Shown here one piece after another: positions 9,588 to 19,450 of a stretch of 64,000 nucleotides of DNA. A program made the position numbers and the translations under genes. The notes below the pieces were generated by a model, which did no database searches, had not been told where the DNA came from, and saw nothing but the letters and a program-made list of their open reading frames with translations. The DNA is from Pseudomonadota bacterium (GTDB lineage Bacteria > Pseudomonadota > Gammaproteobacteria > Burkholderiales > SG8-39): NCBI GenBank assembly GCA_021811085.1, contig JAJZPQ010000012.1, positions 19,429-83,428 of the forward strand, written 5' to 3'. How positions within the stretch are numbered: position 1 is the stretch's first letter; the number at the start of each line of letters is the position of its first letter.

Positions 9588-10718
9588 TCAGTAGAGCGAC
9601 TTGTCGTTGCCCACGATGTATTCGCGCGTCACCTTGCCCGCCATCACGTGATAGGCCCAGCCGGTATAGGCGAGGACGATGGGCGTGAAAATCACGGCGA
9701 CCCAGAACATCACGTTCAGCGTGGTGTAGCTCGAGCACGCGTCCCAGGCCGTCAGGCTCGCCGCGGGCGTCGATGAAGACGGCAGCACGAACGGAAACAG
9801 CGCCACCCCGGCGGTCAGGATCACGCTGAGGCAGGCGACCGAGGACGCGACGAAAGCGAGCAGCGTCCGGCGCGCGAGCACGATCACGCCGAGCGCGCCG
9901 GCGCAGCCCAGCGCCGGGATCAGCCACAGCAGCGGCAGTTTCTGGTAGTTGCCGAACCACGCGCCTTGCTCCCGCGCCACTACCTTCATCATCGGGCTGA
10001 GCGCCGAACCCACGTCGCCGATCGACTTGATCACGAAGCCGTCGATGCGCGACACCCAGAAGCCGGCGGCGCAGAACGCCACCAGCAGCACGAGCGCGAA
10101 CAGGCGCGCCGCCTTGAGCGCACGCTGCTGCAGCGGCCCCTCGGTGCGGTGCGCAAGGAACGTCGCGCCCTGCAGCGTCAGCAGCGACAGGCTCACCACG
10201 CCGAACAGGAGCGCCATCGGATTCAACAGCGCCCAGAACGACCCGGTGTAGAACGAGCGCATGCTGTCGTCGAAATAAAAAGGCACGCCCTGGAACAGGT
10301 TGCCGAACGCGACGCCGAACACCAGCGCCGGGACTGCGCTGCCGGCAAACAAGCCGTAATCCCAGGCCGAGCGCCAGCGTGCATCCTGCAGCTTGGAGCG
10401 GTAGTCGAAGCCGACCGGACGGAAAAACAGCGCGAACAGCACCAGCAGCAGCGCCCAGTACATCCCCGAGAACGCGGTGGCGTACACCACCGGCCAGGCC
10501 GCGAAAATCGCGCCGCCGGCGGTGATGAACCAGACCTGGTTGCCGTCCCAGTGCGGCGCGACCGTATTGATCATCACGCGCCGGTCGGTATCGTCCTTGC
10601 CCAGGAAAGGCAGCAGCGTGCCCACGCCCATGTCATGGCCGTCCATGACGGCGAAGCCGATCAAAAGCACGCCCACCAGCAGCCACCAGATGAGTTTCAG
10701 GGTCAGATAATCGAACAT
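9588..10718 (-). CDS. cydB: Cytochrome bd ubiquinol oxidase subunit II
   Basis: MFDYLTLKLIWWLLVGVLLIGFAVMDGHDMGVGTLLPFLGKDDTDRRVMINTVAPHWDGNQVW. Confidence 0.96.
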   Translation of the reverse strand: MFDYLTLKLIWWLLVGVLLIGFAVMDGHDMGVGTLLPFLGKDDTDRRVMINTVAPHWDGNQVWFITAGGAIFAAWPVVYATAFSGMYWALLLVLFALFFRPVGFDYRSKLQDARWRSAWDYGLFAGSAVPALVFGVAFGNLFQGVPFYFDDSMRSFYTGSFWALLNPMALLFGVVSLSLLTLQGATFLAHRTEGPLQQRALKAARLFALVLLVAFCAAGFWVSRIDGFVIKSIGDVGSALSPMMKVVAREQGAWFGNYQKLPLLWLIPALGCAGALGVIVLARRTLLAFVASSVACLSVILTAGVALFPFVLPSSSTPAASLTAWDACSSYTTLNVMFWVAVIFTPIVLAYTGWAYHVMAGKVTREYIVGNDKSLY

Positions 10719-10730
10719 GATCGTATCTCC

Positions 10731-12293
10731 TCAAGTCGGGGTGCCGCTGCGGCCGGCCGCAGCTGCGTAACCTTGCAGCGCTGTCGGTCCGAGCCGTGCA
10801 TATTTGAACATCAGGTAGAGCTCGGCCACGAGCAGCAGGGTGTAGAAGCCGACGAAGGCCGCAATCGAGCCCCAGATATTCGCCGCCGACAGCGACGAGG
10901 CCGAGATATGCGTCGGCAGCAGGCCGAACACCGTCCAGGGCTGGCGCCCGTACTCGGCGACGAACCAGCCCAGTTGCGATGCGATCCAGGGAAGCGGCAT
11001 GCCGTACAGCGCCCATTTCAGCAGCCAGGTCTTTTGGCGGAATTCGTTTTTCACCGCGAACCAGAACGAGAGCGCGAACAGCGCGAGGAAAGAAAACCCG
11101 AGGCCGACCATCAGGCGGAAGCCCCAGAACAAGGGCGCGACCTTGGGCACCGAGTCGAACACCGCGCGCTCGATCATCTCGGGCGTCGCCGCGCGCACGT
11201 TTTCCGTGTAGCGCCGCAGCAGCAGGCCGTAGCCCATGTCCTGTTGATGCGCCTTGAACAGCTCTCTGGCTGCGCTGTCGTGCGGATCGCGCCGCATCGC
11301 CTCGAGCGCGGCGACCGCCTCGATGCCCGACTTGATGCGCTCGCGGTTGTGCGCGCGGATTTCGCGGATGCCGGGCAGGCCGGTGTTGGCCGAGCGCGTG
11401 GCGATCAGGCCCAGCACGTACGGAACCTTGATCTCCCAGTCGTTGCTCTGCTCCGCCTCGTTGATCGACGCTACCAGCGTCAGTCCCGCCGGCGCCGGCT
11501 CGGACTCCCACATGGCTTCGATCGCCGCCAGTTTCGATTGTTGCGACGGCGTCATGGCGTAGCCGGACTCGTCGCCGAGCACGATCACGCAGGCGGCCGA
11601 CGCCAAGCCGAACGCGGCGGCGATGCGAAACGAGCGGCGCGCGAACTCGATGTGCATATTGCGCAGCAGGTACCACGACGAAATCCCGAGCACGAACACC
11701 GAGCCGGTGACATAGCCCGCGCCCACGGTGTGCACGAATTTGGCCTGCGCGGTCGGATTGAATACGAGCGCGGCGAAGTCCACCAGTTCCATGCGCATGG
11801 TGACCGGGTTGAAGGCCGAGCCGACCGGATCCTGCATCCAGCCGTTGGCGATCAGGATCAGCACCGCGGACAGATTGGTGCCCAGCGCCATCAGTGCGGT
11901 GACGGCGAGGTGCCCGGCCTTGGGCAGCCGGTTCCAGCCGAAGAAGAACAGTCCCACCATGGTGGACTCTAGGAAGAACGCCATCAGGCCCTCGATCGCG
12001 AGCGGCGCACCGAATATGTCGCCGACGTAATGCGAGTAATAGGCCCAGTTGGTGCCGAACTGGAACTCCATGGTGAGGCCGGTGGTGACGCCCAGGGCGA
12101 AATTGATGCCGAACAGCTTGCCCCAGAACTTGGTCATGTCGCGGTAGATTTCCTTGCCGCTCATGACGTAGGCCGACTCCATGATCACCAGCAGCCACGC
12201 CAGACCCAGCGTCAGCGGCACGAACAGGAAGTGATACATCGCGACGGCGGCGAATTGCGCGCGCGACAGCTCAACGACGGTCGGATCGATCAT
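10731..12293 (-). CDS. cydA: Cytochrome bd ubiquinol oxidase subunit I
   Basis: VVELSRAQFAAVAMYHFLFVPLTLGL...QLGWFVAEYGRQPWTVFGLLPTHISAS. Confidence 0.97.
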   Translation of the reverse strand: MIDPTVVELSRAQFAAVAMYHFLFVPLTLGLAWLLVIMESAYVMSGKEIYRDMTKFWGKLFGINFALGVTTGLTMEFQFGTNWAYYSHYVGDIFGAPLAIEGLMAFFLESTMVGLFFFGWNRLPKAGHLAVTALMALGTNLSAVLILIANGWMQDPVGSAFNPVTMRMELVDFAALVFNPTAQAKFVHTVGAGYVTGSVFVLGISSWYLLRNMHIEFARRSFRIAAAFGLASAACVIVLGDESGYAMTPSQQSKLAAIEAMWESEPAPAGLTLVASINEAEQSNDWEIKVPYVLGLIATRSANTGLPGIREIRAHNRERIKSGIEAVAALEAMRRDPHDSAARELFKAHQQDMGYGLLLRRYTENVRAATPEMIERAVFDSVPKVAPLFWGFRLMVGLGFSFLALFALSFWFAVKNEFRQKTWLLKWALYGMPLPWIASQLGWFVAEYGRQPWTVFGLLPTHISASSLSAANIWGSIAAFVGFYTLLLVAELYLMFKYARLGPTALQGYAAAAGRSGTPT

Positions 12294-12489
12294 ATGCCTG
12301 CTCCTTTAGATTGGATGGCGGCGCAGCCTGCGTCAGCCGCTCGCCCATGGCCGGCGCGTCGATTTCCACCCGGTAAGGCAGCACCAGCAGGTACCACAGC
12401 AGCGCGAGCAGCGCGAACTTGAGCGCAAGCACGATGCTCAGATGCAGTGCCAGCCTCGGCCGTTCCTGTCTGTTCTCTGGTAGCCCCAT
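12271..12489 (-). CDS. cydP: Putative cytochrome oxidase small subunit CydP-like membrane protein
   Basis: 72 aa single-TM protein upstream of and overlapping cydA; RPRLALHLSIVLALKFALLALLWYLLV. Confidence 0.65.
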   Translation of the reverse strand: MGLPENRQERPRLALHLSIVLALKFALLALLWYLLVLPYRVEIDAPAMGERLTQAAPPSNLKEQAYDRSDRR

Positions 12490-12592
12490 GGTCGGTATGC
12501 GCGTCGGGATCGACGCATAGCGCAGCAGCCCGTACGCATGCGCTTGGCGCCTGATTCAGGTTTTGATGCTGCGCTGCCGGAGGCGGCCCGGC

Positions 12593-12606
12593 TTGACTTT
12601 TGTCAC
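12593..12606 (-). promoter_or_regulatory. FNR/ANR-like box upstream of cydPABX
   Basis: GTGACaaaaGTCAA on minus strand (9/10 to YTGAY-N4-RTCAA style motif). Confidence 0.45.
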
Positions 12607-12658
12607 TGCAGGCGCAGAAAACCGCGACTGGCGCCGCGGCCAAGCATTGCGCTCGTGG

Positions 12659-13243
12659 TCATTGCATTCCGAGAACCGTCTTGATCGCGAGCGCGAGAGC
12701 GTCGAACTGGAACGGTTTGGACACGTAGCCGTCGGCGCCGCTGGTCATGCCGTGCAGCACGTCTTCCGGGCTTGCGTGGCCGGTGAGCAGGATCACCGGG
12801 ACCGAGCCGAGCTTGGGATGCTTGCGCAGTTTTTCCAGAATTTCGAAGCCGCTCATTCCCGGCAGCCCCACATCGAGGAGTATCAGATCGGGCGACGGCA
12901 GCTTCTGCAATTCGGCCAGTATGGCCTGACGATCGGATGCCGTGCGTACCTGATAGCCGTCCAGCGTGAGCTTCCGTGCCAGGATCTGCACCAGGGGCAC
13001 GTCGTCGTCTATGCACAGGATATAACGCTTGGCACCGGGCGCGAGAGGGGCGACCCGTGTCGCCGGACGCACGATGTTGATGCAATAGCCCGCCTGCTTC
13101 AGCTTGGCGGCTTCCTCGGTTACCGCCTTTCTCTGCGCTTCCGTGGCCTTGGCCAATGACGGTGCAGGTTTCGGCGGCGTCTTCGGCGCGCCTTCGAACA
13201 GTTGAGCGAACTCGAGGTCGTCATCTTCCGAGGTTGCGTTCAT
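12659..13243 (-). CDS. Response regulator (receiver domain with N-terminal extension)
   Basis: RYILCIDDDVPLVQILARKLTLDGYQVRTASD...LILLDVGLPGMSGFEILEKLR...PVILLTGHA...KPF. Confidence 0.9.
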   Translation of the reverse strand: MNATSEDDDLEFAQLFEGAPKTPPKPAPSLAKATEAQRKAVTEEAAKLKQAGYCINIVRPATRVAPLAPGAKRYILCIDDDVPLVQILARKLTLDGYQVRTASDRQAILAELQKLPSPDLILLDVGLPGMSGFEILEKLRKHPKLGSVPVILLTGHASPEDVLHGMTSGADGYVSKPFQFDALALAIKTVLGMQ

Positions 13244-13372
13244 GTCGTTTCGGCGCTAGGCAATGCAAACATTTACATTTTCGCACGTCTGACCGATCGG
13301 CACCGCGCCGGCCCGGCGATGCGTGACGGTGCGCATCCGGATGGGTCATGTTCGCGGGCGCGCGTGCCCGTC

Positions 13373-13741
13373 TCATTGCTGCAATACACTGCGCAGCTCC
13401 CGCAAAAAACTCTCTTGCTGCATCGGTTTGATCAGGTAACGCGCCGCGCCTAGCGCTTTGCCGACCTGCTCGTCCTTCGCCAGCGTAAGATTGGCCGAAT
13501 AGAAAATGAATGGAATAGTCCTGAGCTCTGCGTCCTGCATCCAGGCATGGCACAAGAGGAAACCGTCCATTTTCGGCATCGCAACGTCGGAGACGATAGC
13601 ATCGGGCCGACAGCTCCGCGCTGCAGCCAGCGCGTCCACCCCGTTGCCCGCAACCGTCACGCGGTAGCCATTGAGCTCGAGCAGCAACTTGAGCAGCTCG
13701 CGATCCGGCTCGCTGTCGTCGACGATCAGTATGTGAGTCAC
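13373..13741 (-). CDS. CheY-like single-domain response regulator
   Basis: MTHILIVDDSEPDRELLKLLLELNGYRVTVAGNG...VSDVAMPKMDGFLLC. Confidence 0.9.
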   Translation of the reverse strand: MTHILIVDDSEPDRELLKLLLELNGYRVTVAGNGVDALAAARSCRPDAIVSDVAMPKMDGFLLCHAWMQDAELRTIPFIFYSANLTLAKDEQVGKALGAARYLIKPMQQESFLRELRSVLQQ

Positions 13742-13915
13742 GGGACGATTATACTTTCAACAGGCGCATGAGCTTCATCGCGTCGCGGGCCGCATCCAGG
13801 CGATGCTGACATGAGGTACTATTCAATACAAGCCCTGCCGCATTACGTCCTCGAATCCACGCATCACCGACACCGCAGATTCCTATCACAAACCCGCAAC
13901 CAAGGAGCCAAGTCC

Positions 13916-14884
13916 ATGTCACGCTTCGCCCGTTTTGCCGCAATCGCCCTGTTCACCGCCCTGGCCGGCATCGGCAGCGCATCCGCCGCCGATTACCCCG
14001 CGCATTCGGTGAAATGGATCGTACCCTATCCGCCGGGAGGCACCACGGACGTGCTCGCGCGCATCATCGCGCAATGGTTGTCGGAGAAGATGGGACAGCA
14101 GTTCATCGTCGAGAACAAACCCGGCGCCGGCAACAACATCGGCACCGAGGCGGTCGTGAATGCACCGCCTGACGGCTACACCATGCTGCTGGTGAACCCG
14201 GCCAACGGCATCAACGCATCGCTCTATAAGAAGCTGCCGTTCAACTTCATCCGCGACATCGCGCCCGTGGCCGGCCTGATCCGCACACCCAATGTGATGG
14301 AGATAACGAACTCGCTGCCGGTGAAGACCGTGGCCGAGTTCATCGCCTACTGCAAGGCGAATCCGGGCAAGATCAATATGGCCTCCTCGGGCAGCGGCAC
14401 CTCGGTGCACCTCTCGGGCGAGCTGTTCAAACATATGACCGGCTGCGACATGACGCACGTGCCCTACAAGGGCGCCGGCCCCGCGATCACCGACCTGATT
14501 GCCGGCCAGGTGCAGGTGCTGTTCGACAACCTGCCCTCCTCCGCGCCGCACATCAAGGGTGGCCGCATCCGTGCGCTCGCCGTGACCTCGGCCAAGCGCG
14601 AACCGTCGATGCCCAACCTGCCCACCGTCGGCGAAACCGTGCCCGGCTACGAGGCCACCGCGTGGTTCGGCATCGGCATGCCCAAGGGCACGCCGCGCGC
14701 GATCATCGACAAGGTCAACGCCGAAGTGAACCGCGCGCTCGCCGATCCGAAAATGCACGAGCGCCTGGCCGAACTCGGCGGCGCCCCCATCCCCGGGACG
14801 CCCGACGATTTCGGCAAAGTCATCGCTGCCGAGACGGCGAAGTGGGCAATCGCCGTGAAGGCGTCCGGCGCTTCGGTGGATTGA
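13916..14884 (+). CDS. Bug/TTT family substrate-binding protein (second copy)
   Basis: Signal peptide; DYPAHSVKWIVPYPPGGTTDVLARIIAQWLSEKMGQQFIVENKPGAGNNIG. Confidence 0.92.
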   Translation: MSRFARFAAIALFTALAGIGSASAADYPAHSVKWIVPYPPGGTTDVLARIIAQWLSEKMGQQFIVENKPGAGNNIGTEAVVNAPPDGYTMLLVNPANGINASLYKKLPFNFIRDIAPVAGLIRTPNVMEITNSLPVKTVAEFIAYCKANPGKINMASSGSGTSVHLSGELFKHMTGCDMTHVPYKGAGPAITDLIAGQVQVLFDNLPSSAPHIKGGRIRALAVTSAKREPSMPNLPTVGETVPGYEATAWFGIGMPKGTPRAIIDKVNAEVNRALADPKMHERLAELGGAPIPGTPDDFGKVIAAETAKWAIAVKASGASVD

Positions 14885-14919
14885 GCGCACGAATATTCGC
14901 TCGCGCACGCGAGGTGAAT

Positions 14920-14954
14920 GGCTGGAGAGTGGCTTGCAGGGCCGTTCTCCAGCC
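14920..14954 (+). terminator. 9-bp perfect stem, candidate terminator after Bug receptor gene
   Basis: GGCTGGAGA-N17-TCTCCAGCC followed by TATTTG. Confidence 0.4.
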
Positions 14955-14999
14955 TATTTGTATCTGTACGTCCAACCGCTTCGTGCAGTTTGCCGGCGC

Positions 15000-15039
15000 A
15001 GTTCGAGTCCTCTTTGGGGAGCCGCCCAGGACTCGAACT
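15000..15039. repeat. 12-bp perfect inverted repeat with tRNA T-arm-like arms
   Basis: AGTTCGAGTCCT-N16-AGGACTCGAACT. Confidence 0.85.
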
Positions 15040-15106
15040 TCATTGGCCAGAAACAAATCCGGTCGGCATAACTTCTTTTCTTCTCCAAGTAAATCAAGGA
15101 AAACCC

Positions 15107-16237
15107 ATGCCACCCACACCCACCTCGACCGAGATTGCCGCCGGCATCCAGGCTTGGATACGCTGCGAATCGCCTTCGAGTTCGCCTGAAGGTATCGCCG
15201 CGATGGCAGCCATGGTGGAGCAACACGCCAGGGCTGCGGGGCTCGCGGCACAGGCGAGTTCACTGGGAGATGCGACCGGTCCGCTGCTGCACATCAGCAA
15301 CCGGGCCGCCGGCGATGCCCGCGCGGGCATCCTCATCCTCGCCCATCTGGATACCGTGCATCCGATCGGCACGCTGCGGCAGAACGCGTGCCGCATCGAG
15401 GGCGACAGGTTGTACGGCCCCGGCGGCTACGACATGAAGGGCGGCATTTACCTCGCGCTCACCGCGCTGGGCCAATTGTCCGCCCCCGGTTCCACCGCCT
15501 TGCCGGTCGATTTCTTGCTGTCGCCTGACGAAGAAACGGGCAGCTACCATTCGCGCGCAGCGATCGAACGCTACGCCAGGCAAGCCCGCTACGCGCTGGT
15601 GTGCGAGCCGGCGCGCGCCGACGGCGGAAAATGCGTCACCGCGCGCAAAGGCACGGGCTTGCTACGCCTGAAGGTCCAGGGCCGGCCCGCGCATGCAGGC
15701 GTGCAACACGAACAGGGCCGCAGCGCCATCCGCGAGATGGCGCACCAGGTGCTGGCGCTGGAGGCGATGACCGACTATGCGCGCGGCATCACCGTCAGCG
15801 TGGGCACGATCCAGGGGGGCGCAGTGAGCAACACCGTGCCGTCGCAGTGCGAGGCCATGGTGGACTTTCGCGTGCCCGACATGCAGGCCGCTGAAGACAT
15901 TCTCGCGAAGATGCGCGCCCTGAAGCCCGTGGGCCCGGACGTGACGCTGGACATCGACGTCGAACTCAACCGCCCGCCCATGGTCAGGACCGATGCAGTC
16001 GCCGGCTTGCTTGCGCGTGCGCGGACCTGGGCCGCCGAGGCCGGCTTCGCGCTGGAGGAGGCGCCCATGACCGGCGGCGGCAGCGATGCCAACTTCACTG
16101 CGGTATTGGGCATTCCGACGCTGGACGGCCTGGGGGTTGACGGCGACGGCGCGCACAGCCTGCACGAGTATCTTCTCGTCTCGACACTTGCGCTGCGGCT
16201 GAGGTTCTGGAACTTGTTGCTGAAACATCTGAACTGA
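15107..16237 (+). CDS. M20 family metallopeptidase (carboxypeptidase G2-like)
   Basis: ILILAHLDTVHPIGTL...GPGGYDMKGGIYLAL...LLSPDEETGS...MTGGGSDANFTA. Confidence 0.9.
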   Translation: MPPTPTSTEIAAGIQAWIRCESPSSSPEGIAAMAAMVEQHARAAGLAAQASSLGDATGPLLHISNRAAGDARAGILILAHLDTVHPIGTLRQNACRIEGDRLYGPGGYDMKGGIYLALTALGQLSAPGSTALPVDFLLSPDEETGSYHSRAAIERYARQARYALVCEPARADGGKCVTARKGTGLLRLKVQGRPAHAGVQHEQGRSAIREMAHQVLALEAMTDYARGITVSVGTIQGGAVSNTVPSQCEAMVDFRVPDMQAAEDILAKMRALKPVGPDVTLDIDVELNRPPMVRTDAVAGLLARARTWAAEAGFALEEAPMTGGGSDANFTAVLGIPTLDGLGVDGDGAHSLHEYLLVSTLALRLRFWNLLLKHLN

Positions 16238-16302
16238 GCTCGCCAGTCTTGCACATCAAACGCGGTTGCTTCAGCTGCGGCCTTGGCGGATGCGATGATG
16301 GC

Positions 16303-18132
16303 TCAGCGGCGGTCCAGCACTTTTTCAAAATCGTCGTCGATTCCGAGTATATAGCGGGCTAGATCGTCCACTACCTCGTCAAGCGCCTTCGGCTCGACCT
16401 GGCAGCGGACTCGCCCAGGGCGCCGGACGTTGACCAGTTCGATCTCGACGGATAACTTATCGTAGTCTGCGCGGATGTGCACCTCGCAAGGAAGCGCGGC
16501 GGAAACCTCGAATGTCGCGCGCGTCACCTGCCCGAAATCGCTCTTTGCTTCGGTCTTGGCGTCGAAAGCGATGTTCAGCATCTTCAGAAACTCGACGCAG
16601 CGAGCAACGTCCGGCCCGAGCAGGGTCGCCTTCGCCGGGGTTGCAGGCTGGACCCGGAACTTGAAGAACAAGTGATGGCCGTGATCCTTCCCGTTGATCT
16701 TGCGTATGCGCAGATCGACAAATGCGTTGGATAGCTTTACGGCGGGCAGGCGCCCAAGGAAGACGTAATCGTACGGGCGCTCCGCCGTCGGCTGCACGAC
16801 GTTCAACTCATTGCCAACCTCGGCGAAGTAGTGCAAGGCGGCACGCATGCTTTGATCGAGATCGGCGTTGGCTTTGTCCTTCTTTACCGCCGCCGCATCC
16901 TCGGACGGGCGCATAGAGGATTTCTTCTTCAGCAGATCGAGTGCGCCCCGGCGCAATCCGGTGTCGGACGTGGCACCGCCCCTCTGGCCCGCGCTCTCGC
17001 GCTGGCGCATGAATGCTTCGATCCTGCGCGCGTCGGCTTCGCTCCTGCGGCGCAGTTCCTCCGCCTTCTTCCGGCGCTCCTCTTCCTCCGCCCGCAGCCG
17101 CGCCTGCTCCTCCGCCTCGAAGTTACGGGAGAAGGTTTCCAGGTCCAGAACGAATTCGCTATCCTTTTTCGAAGCGGGCGATGTTGCTTGCGCCCCCGGA
17201 GGAAGGACGACCGTATCCGCATCCTGCTGCTGTATGGTCTGCGTGCCGCGCGCGAGCACCATGGTCTTTTCGTCGTCGGCCGGAGCAGGCGCAGCGGACG
17301 GCTGCCCGATGCTGCGCAGATTGCGAAGGTCATTCGCCATTTCGCCCGCCCGCTGGTAGCGATCCTCCGGTTTCTTCGCCAGCGCCTTGCACAGGACGAC
17401 TTCGAATGCCGCGGGAATGGACGGGTCCAGTTGCGTGACCGGAGGATGCGGCTCCGCCGCGATTCGGTTGATCAGCGGGAAGATCGTGCTGTCGCCGGGC
17501 CGAACGAACGGCGCGCGCCCGGCCAGCATTTCGTACAGCACCACGCCGAGCGAAAAAATATCCGAGCGCGGATCGATCGGCAGGCCAAGCACCTGTTCGG
17601 GCGACATGTAACGGGGCGAGCCGATCATGGTACCGGTCTGCGTCATCGTAGACGCCGGCACGTAAGCCACGCCGAAGTCGGTGAGCTTGGCGTGCCCCGA
17701 CGCCGAAATCACTATGTTCGCCGGCTTGACATCGCGGTGCACAATACCCAGTTGCTGCGCACGATCGAGTGCGTCCGCAATCTGGGCTATCACGTCTGCT
17801 ATGGTCTGAAACGGCAGGCGCGGGGACTCGGCAAGAATCTGCTGCAGTGACCTGCCCTCCAGGAGTTCCATCGCCATGTAGGCGACGCCGTCCTGCTCGC
17901 CGACGTCGAAGATCGTCACGATGTTGGGATGGTTCAGCCGCCCGGCGGATTTCGCCTCGCGCAGGAATCGCTGGCGCACTTCGGCAACTACCTCCTCTGG
18001 CAGATTCGGATGCAGCGTCTTGATGGCGACTTCGCGATCGATGAGCGGATCATGAGCGCGATAGACCGTGCCCATGGCACCGTGGCCCAACTCACCGAGG
18101 ATGCGGTAGCGGCCGAGGGTAGTCTGAATCAT
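16303..18132 (-). CDS. Serine/threonine protein kinase (Hanks type) with long C-terminal region
   Basis: GRYRILGELGHGAMGTVYRAHDPLIDREVAIKTL...GIVHRDVKPANIV...DFGVAYV. Confidence 0.95.
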   Translation of the reverse strand: MIQTTLGRYRILGELGHGAMGTVYRAHDPLIDREVAIKTLHPNLPEEVVAEVRQRFLREAKSAGRLNHPNIVTIFDVGEQDGVAYMAMELLEGRSLQQILAESPRLPFQTIADVIAQIADALDRAQQLGIVHRDVKPANIVISASGHAKLTDFGVAYVPASTMTQTGTMIGSPRYMSPEQVLGLPIDPRSDIFSLGVVLYEMLAGRAPFVRPGDSTIFPLINRIAAEPHPPVTQLDPSIPAAFEVVLCKALAKKPEDRYQRAGEMANDLRNLRSIGQPSAAPAPADDEKTMVLARGTQTIQQQDADTVVLPPGAQATSPASKKDSEFVLDLETFSRNFEAEEQARLRAEEEERRKKAEELRRRSEADARRIEAFMRQRESAGQRGGATSDTGLRRGALDLLKKKSSMRPSEDAAAVKKDKANADLDQSMRAALHYFAEVGNELNVVQPTAERPYDYVFLGRLPAVKLSNAFVDLRIRKINGKDHGHHLFFKFRVQPATPAKATLLGPDVARCVEFLKMLNIAFDAKTEAKSDFGQVTRATFEVSAALPCEVHIRADYDKLSVEIELVNVRRPGRVRCQVEPKALDEVVDDLARYILGIDDDFEKVLDRR

Positions 18133-18244
18133 GGCTTTGCGCGAATTAAATGCACTCGAAGCTGCGTAGCATCCTTGAATCCCGCAGCGTTGGCAAGCGG
18201 TTCAAGCCGCGCCGGCACGCAGCGGCGGCGCCCGCATGCGCATT

Positions 18245-19129
18245 TTAACTGCAGAAATACTCTACGGCTTCCCCAGCCTCCGCTCGCGGTTGACCGACGC
18301 TGATCCATCCGTGCTTGCCAAGTCTGAATTCCTCACGCTGCAGCAAGATCTCGGCACCGCCCTCGGCCGTGACATAAGTTCCGTTCGTGCTCTGATCGGC
18401 AAGGACAAACCTGTCCAGGCGCCTCTCGATGATGCAGTGCTTGCGTGATGCCATATTATTGGCGATGACGAGGCTGCAATCCGGGTCGCGTCCCATGGTG
18501 ACCGAGTCGCGTTCACGCCGGCAGATGATTTCGCGGTCGCGGTACTTCAGACGCAGCACCAGTGGCCCCGGATTGGCATTCGTGCGCGCACTTACGGACA
18601 TCGTCTGGTCGTCGGCATGGCGCCAGATGAGTTCGCACAGTCCGACTTCTTCTGCCTTGCCCTTGACATGGATCGCGTACAAGGGTCGCTTGAAACTGCG
18701 AAATATCGGCCCGAGCCGGTCCGAGGCTTCGCGCGAAATGATGATCTGGCCCCTGGCTGCCTGTTCGACCAGCCGGGCGGCAAGGTTCACGGTGTCGCCG
18801 AAGATGTCGTTGTCGCGCTGGATTACGGTTCCGCAATGAAATCCGATCCGAACGCCGAGCTTCGTCGCTCCCACCGGCGGAAGCGCATCGATTGCATGCT
18901 GCATGCTGCCTGCGGCGCTGGCCGCCGCGTCAGGCGTCGAAAACACCGCCATAATTTCATCGCCGATTGTCTTCACCACGCGCCCGCCTGAAGATTCCAC
19001 GGCCTGCCGCAGCCGATCGATGCAAAGTGCGATCGCCTGCAAGGCGGTTTCGTCGCCTTCCGATTCGTACAGTTTGGTGCTGCCGCTAACGTCGGCGAAC
19101 AGAACCGTGACCTGTCTTGCCGGATCCAT
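18245..19129 (-). CDS. Class III adenylate/guanylate cyclase with C-terminal FHA domain
   Basis: VTVLFADVSGSTKLYE...VVKTIGDEIMAVF...; FHA region VTMGRDPDCSLVIANNMASRKHCIIERR..STNGTYV. Confidence 0.92.
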   Translation of the reverse strand: MDPARQVTVLFADVSGSTKLYESEGDETALQAIALCIDRLRQAVESSGGRVVKTIGDEIMAVFSTPDAAASAAGSMQHAIDALPPVGATKLGVRIGFHCGTVIQRDNDIFGDTVNLAARLVEQAARGQIIISREASDRLGPIFRSFKRPLYAIHVKGKAEEVGLCELIWRHADDQTMSVSARTNANPGPLVLRLKYRDREIICRRERDSVTMGRDPDCSLVIANNMASRKHCIIERRLDRFVLADQSTNGTYVTAEGGAEILLQREEFRLGKHGWISVGQPRAEAGEAVEYFCS

Positions 19130-19450
19130 GGCACCCCATATTTACCGCGACATCAGGCGTTTGTGAAAACGCTCAAGGCTAGGTTGAATAAACTGGATGG
19201 AAACAAAAACATGCCAAATCTGGAAATAGTTTACCGCGTCGGCAAGACTCACGCACGATTATGGCGAATTGCCTTCAGACGCCCGGCCGATCACCCTCGG
19301 ACTGACTTATTCAGGTATATTCGGCGCCGGGCCGCGCGATCGTCATTCCGGCATCAAAAGCCGCCCGCGAGCGACGCGCAAACGTCATTGCGCGTGCCGA
19401 TAATTTTCTTGTCCGCAAACTAACCAGACCAAATTTCAGGAACAGCCTTC

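Noticed and set aside
9966-11972. 668-aa ORF antisense to cydAB
   Set aside because: Overlaps strongly supported cydA/cydB in antisense; biased composition; no recognisable domain.
14995-15045. Possible tRNA gene from the GTTCGAGTCC motif
   Set aside because: Flanking bases do not form the 5-bp T-stem and there is no acceptor/anticodon structure; kept only as an inverted repeat.
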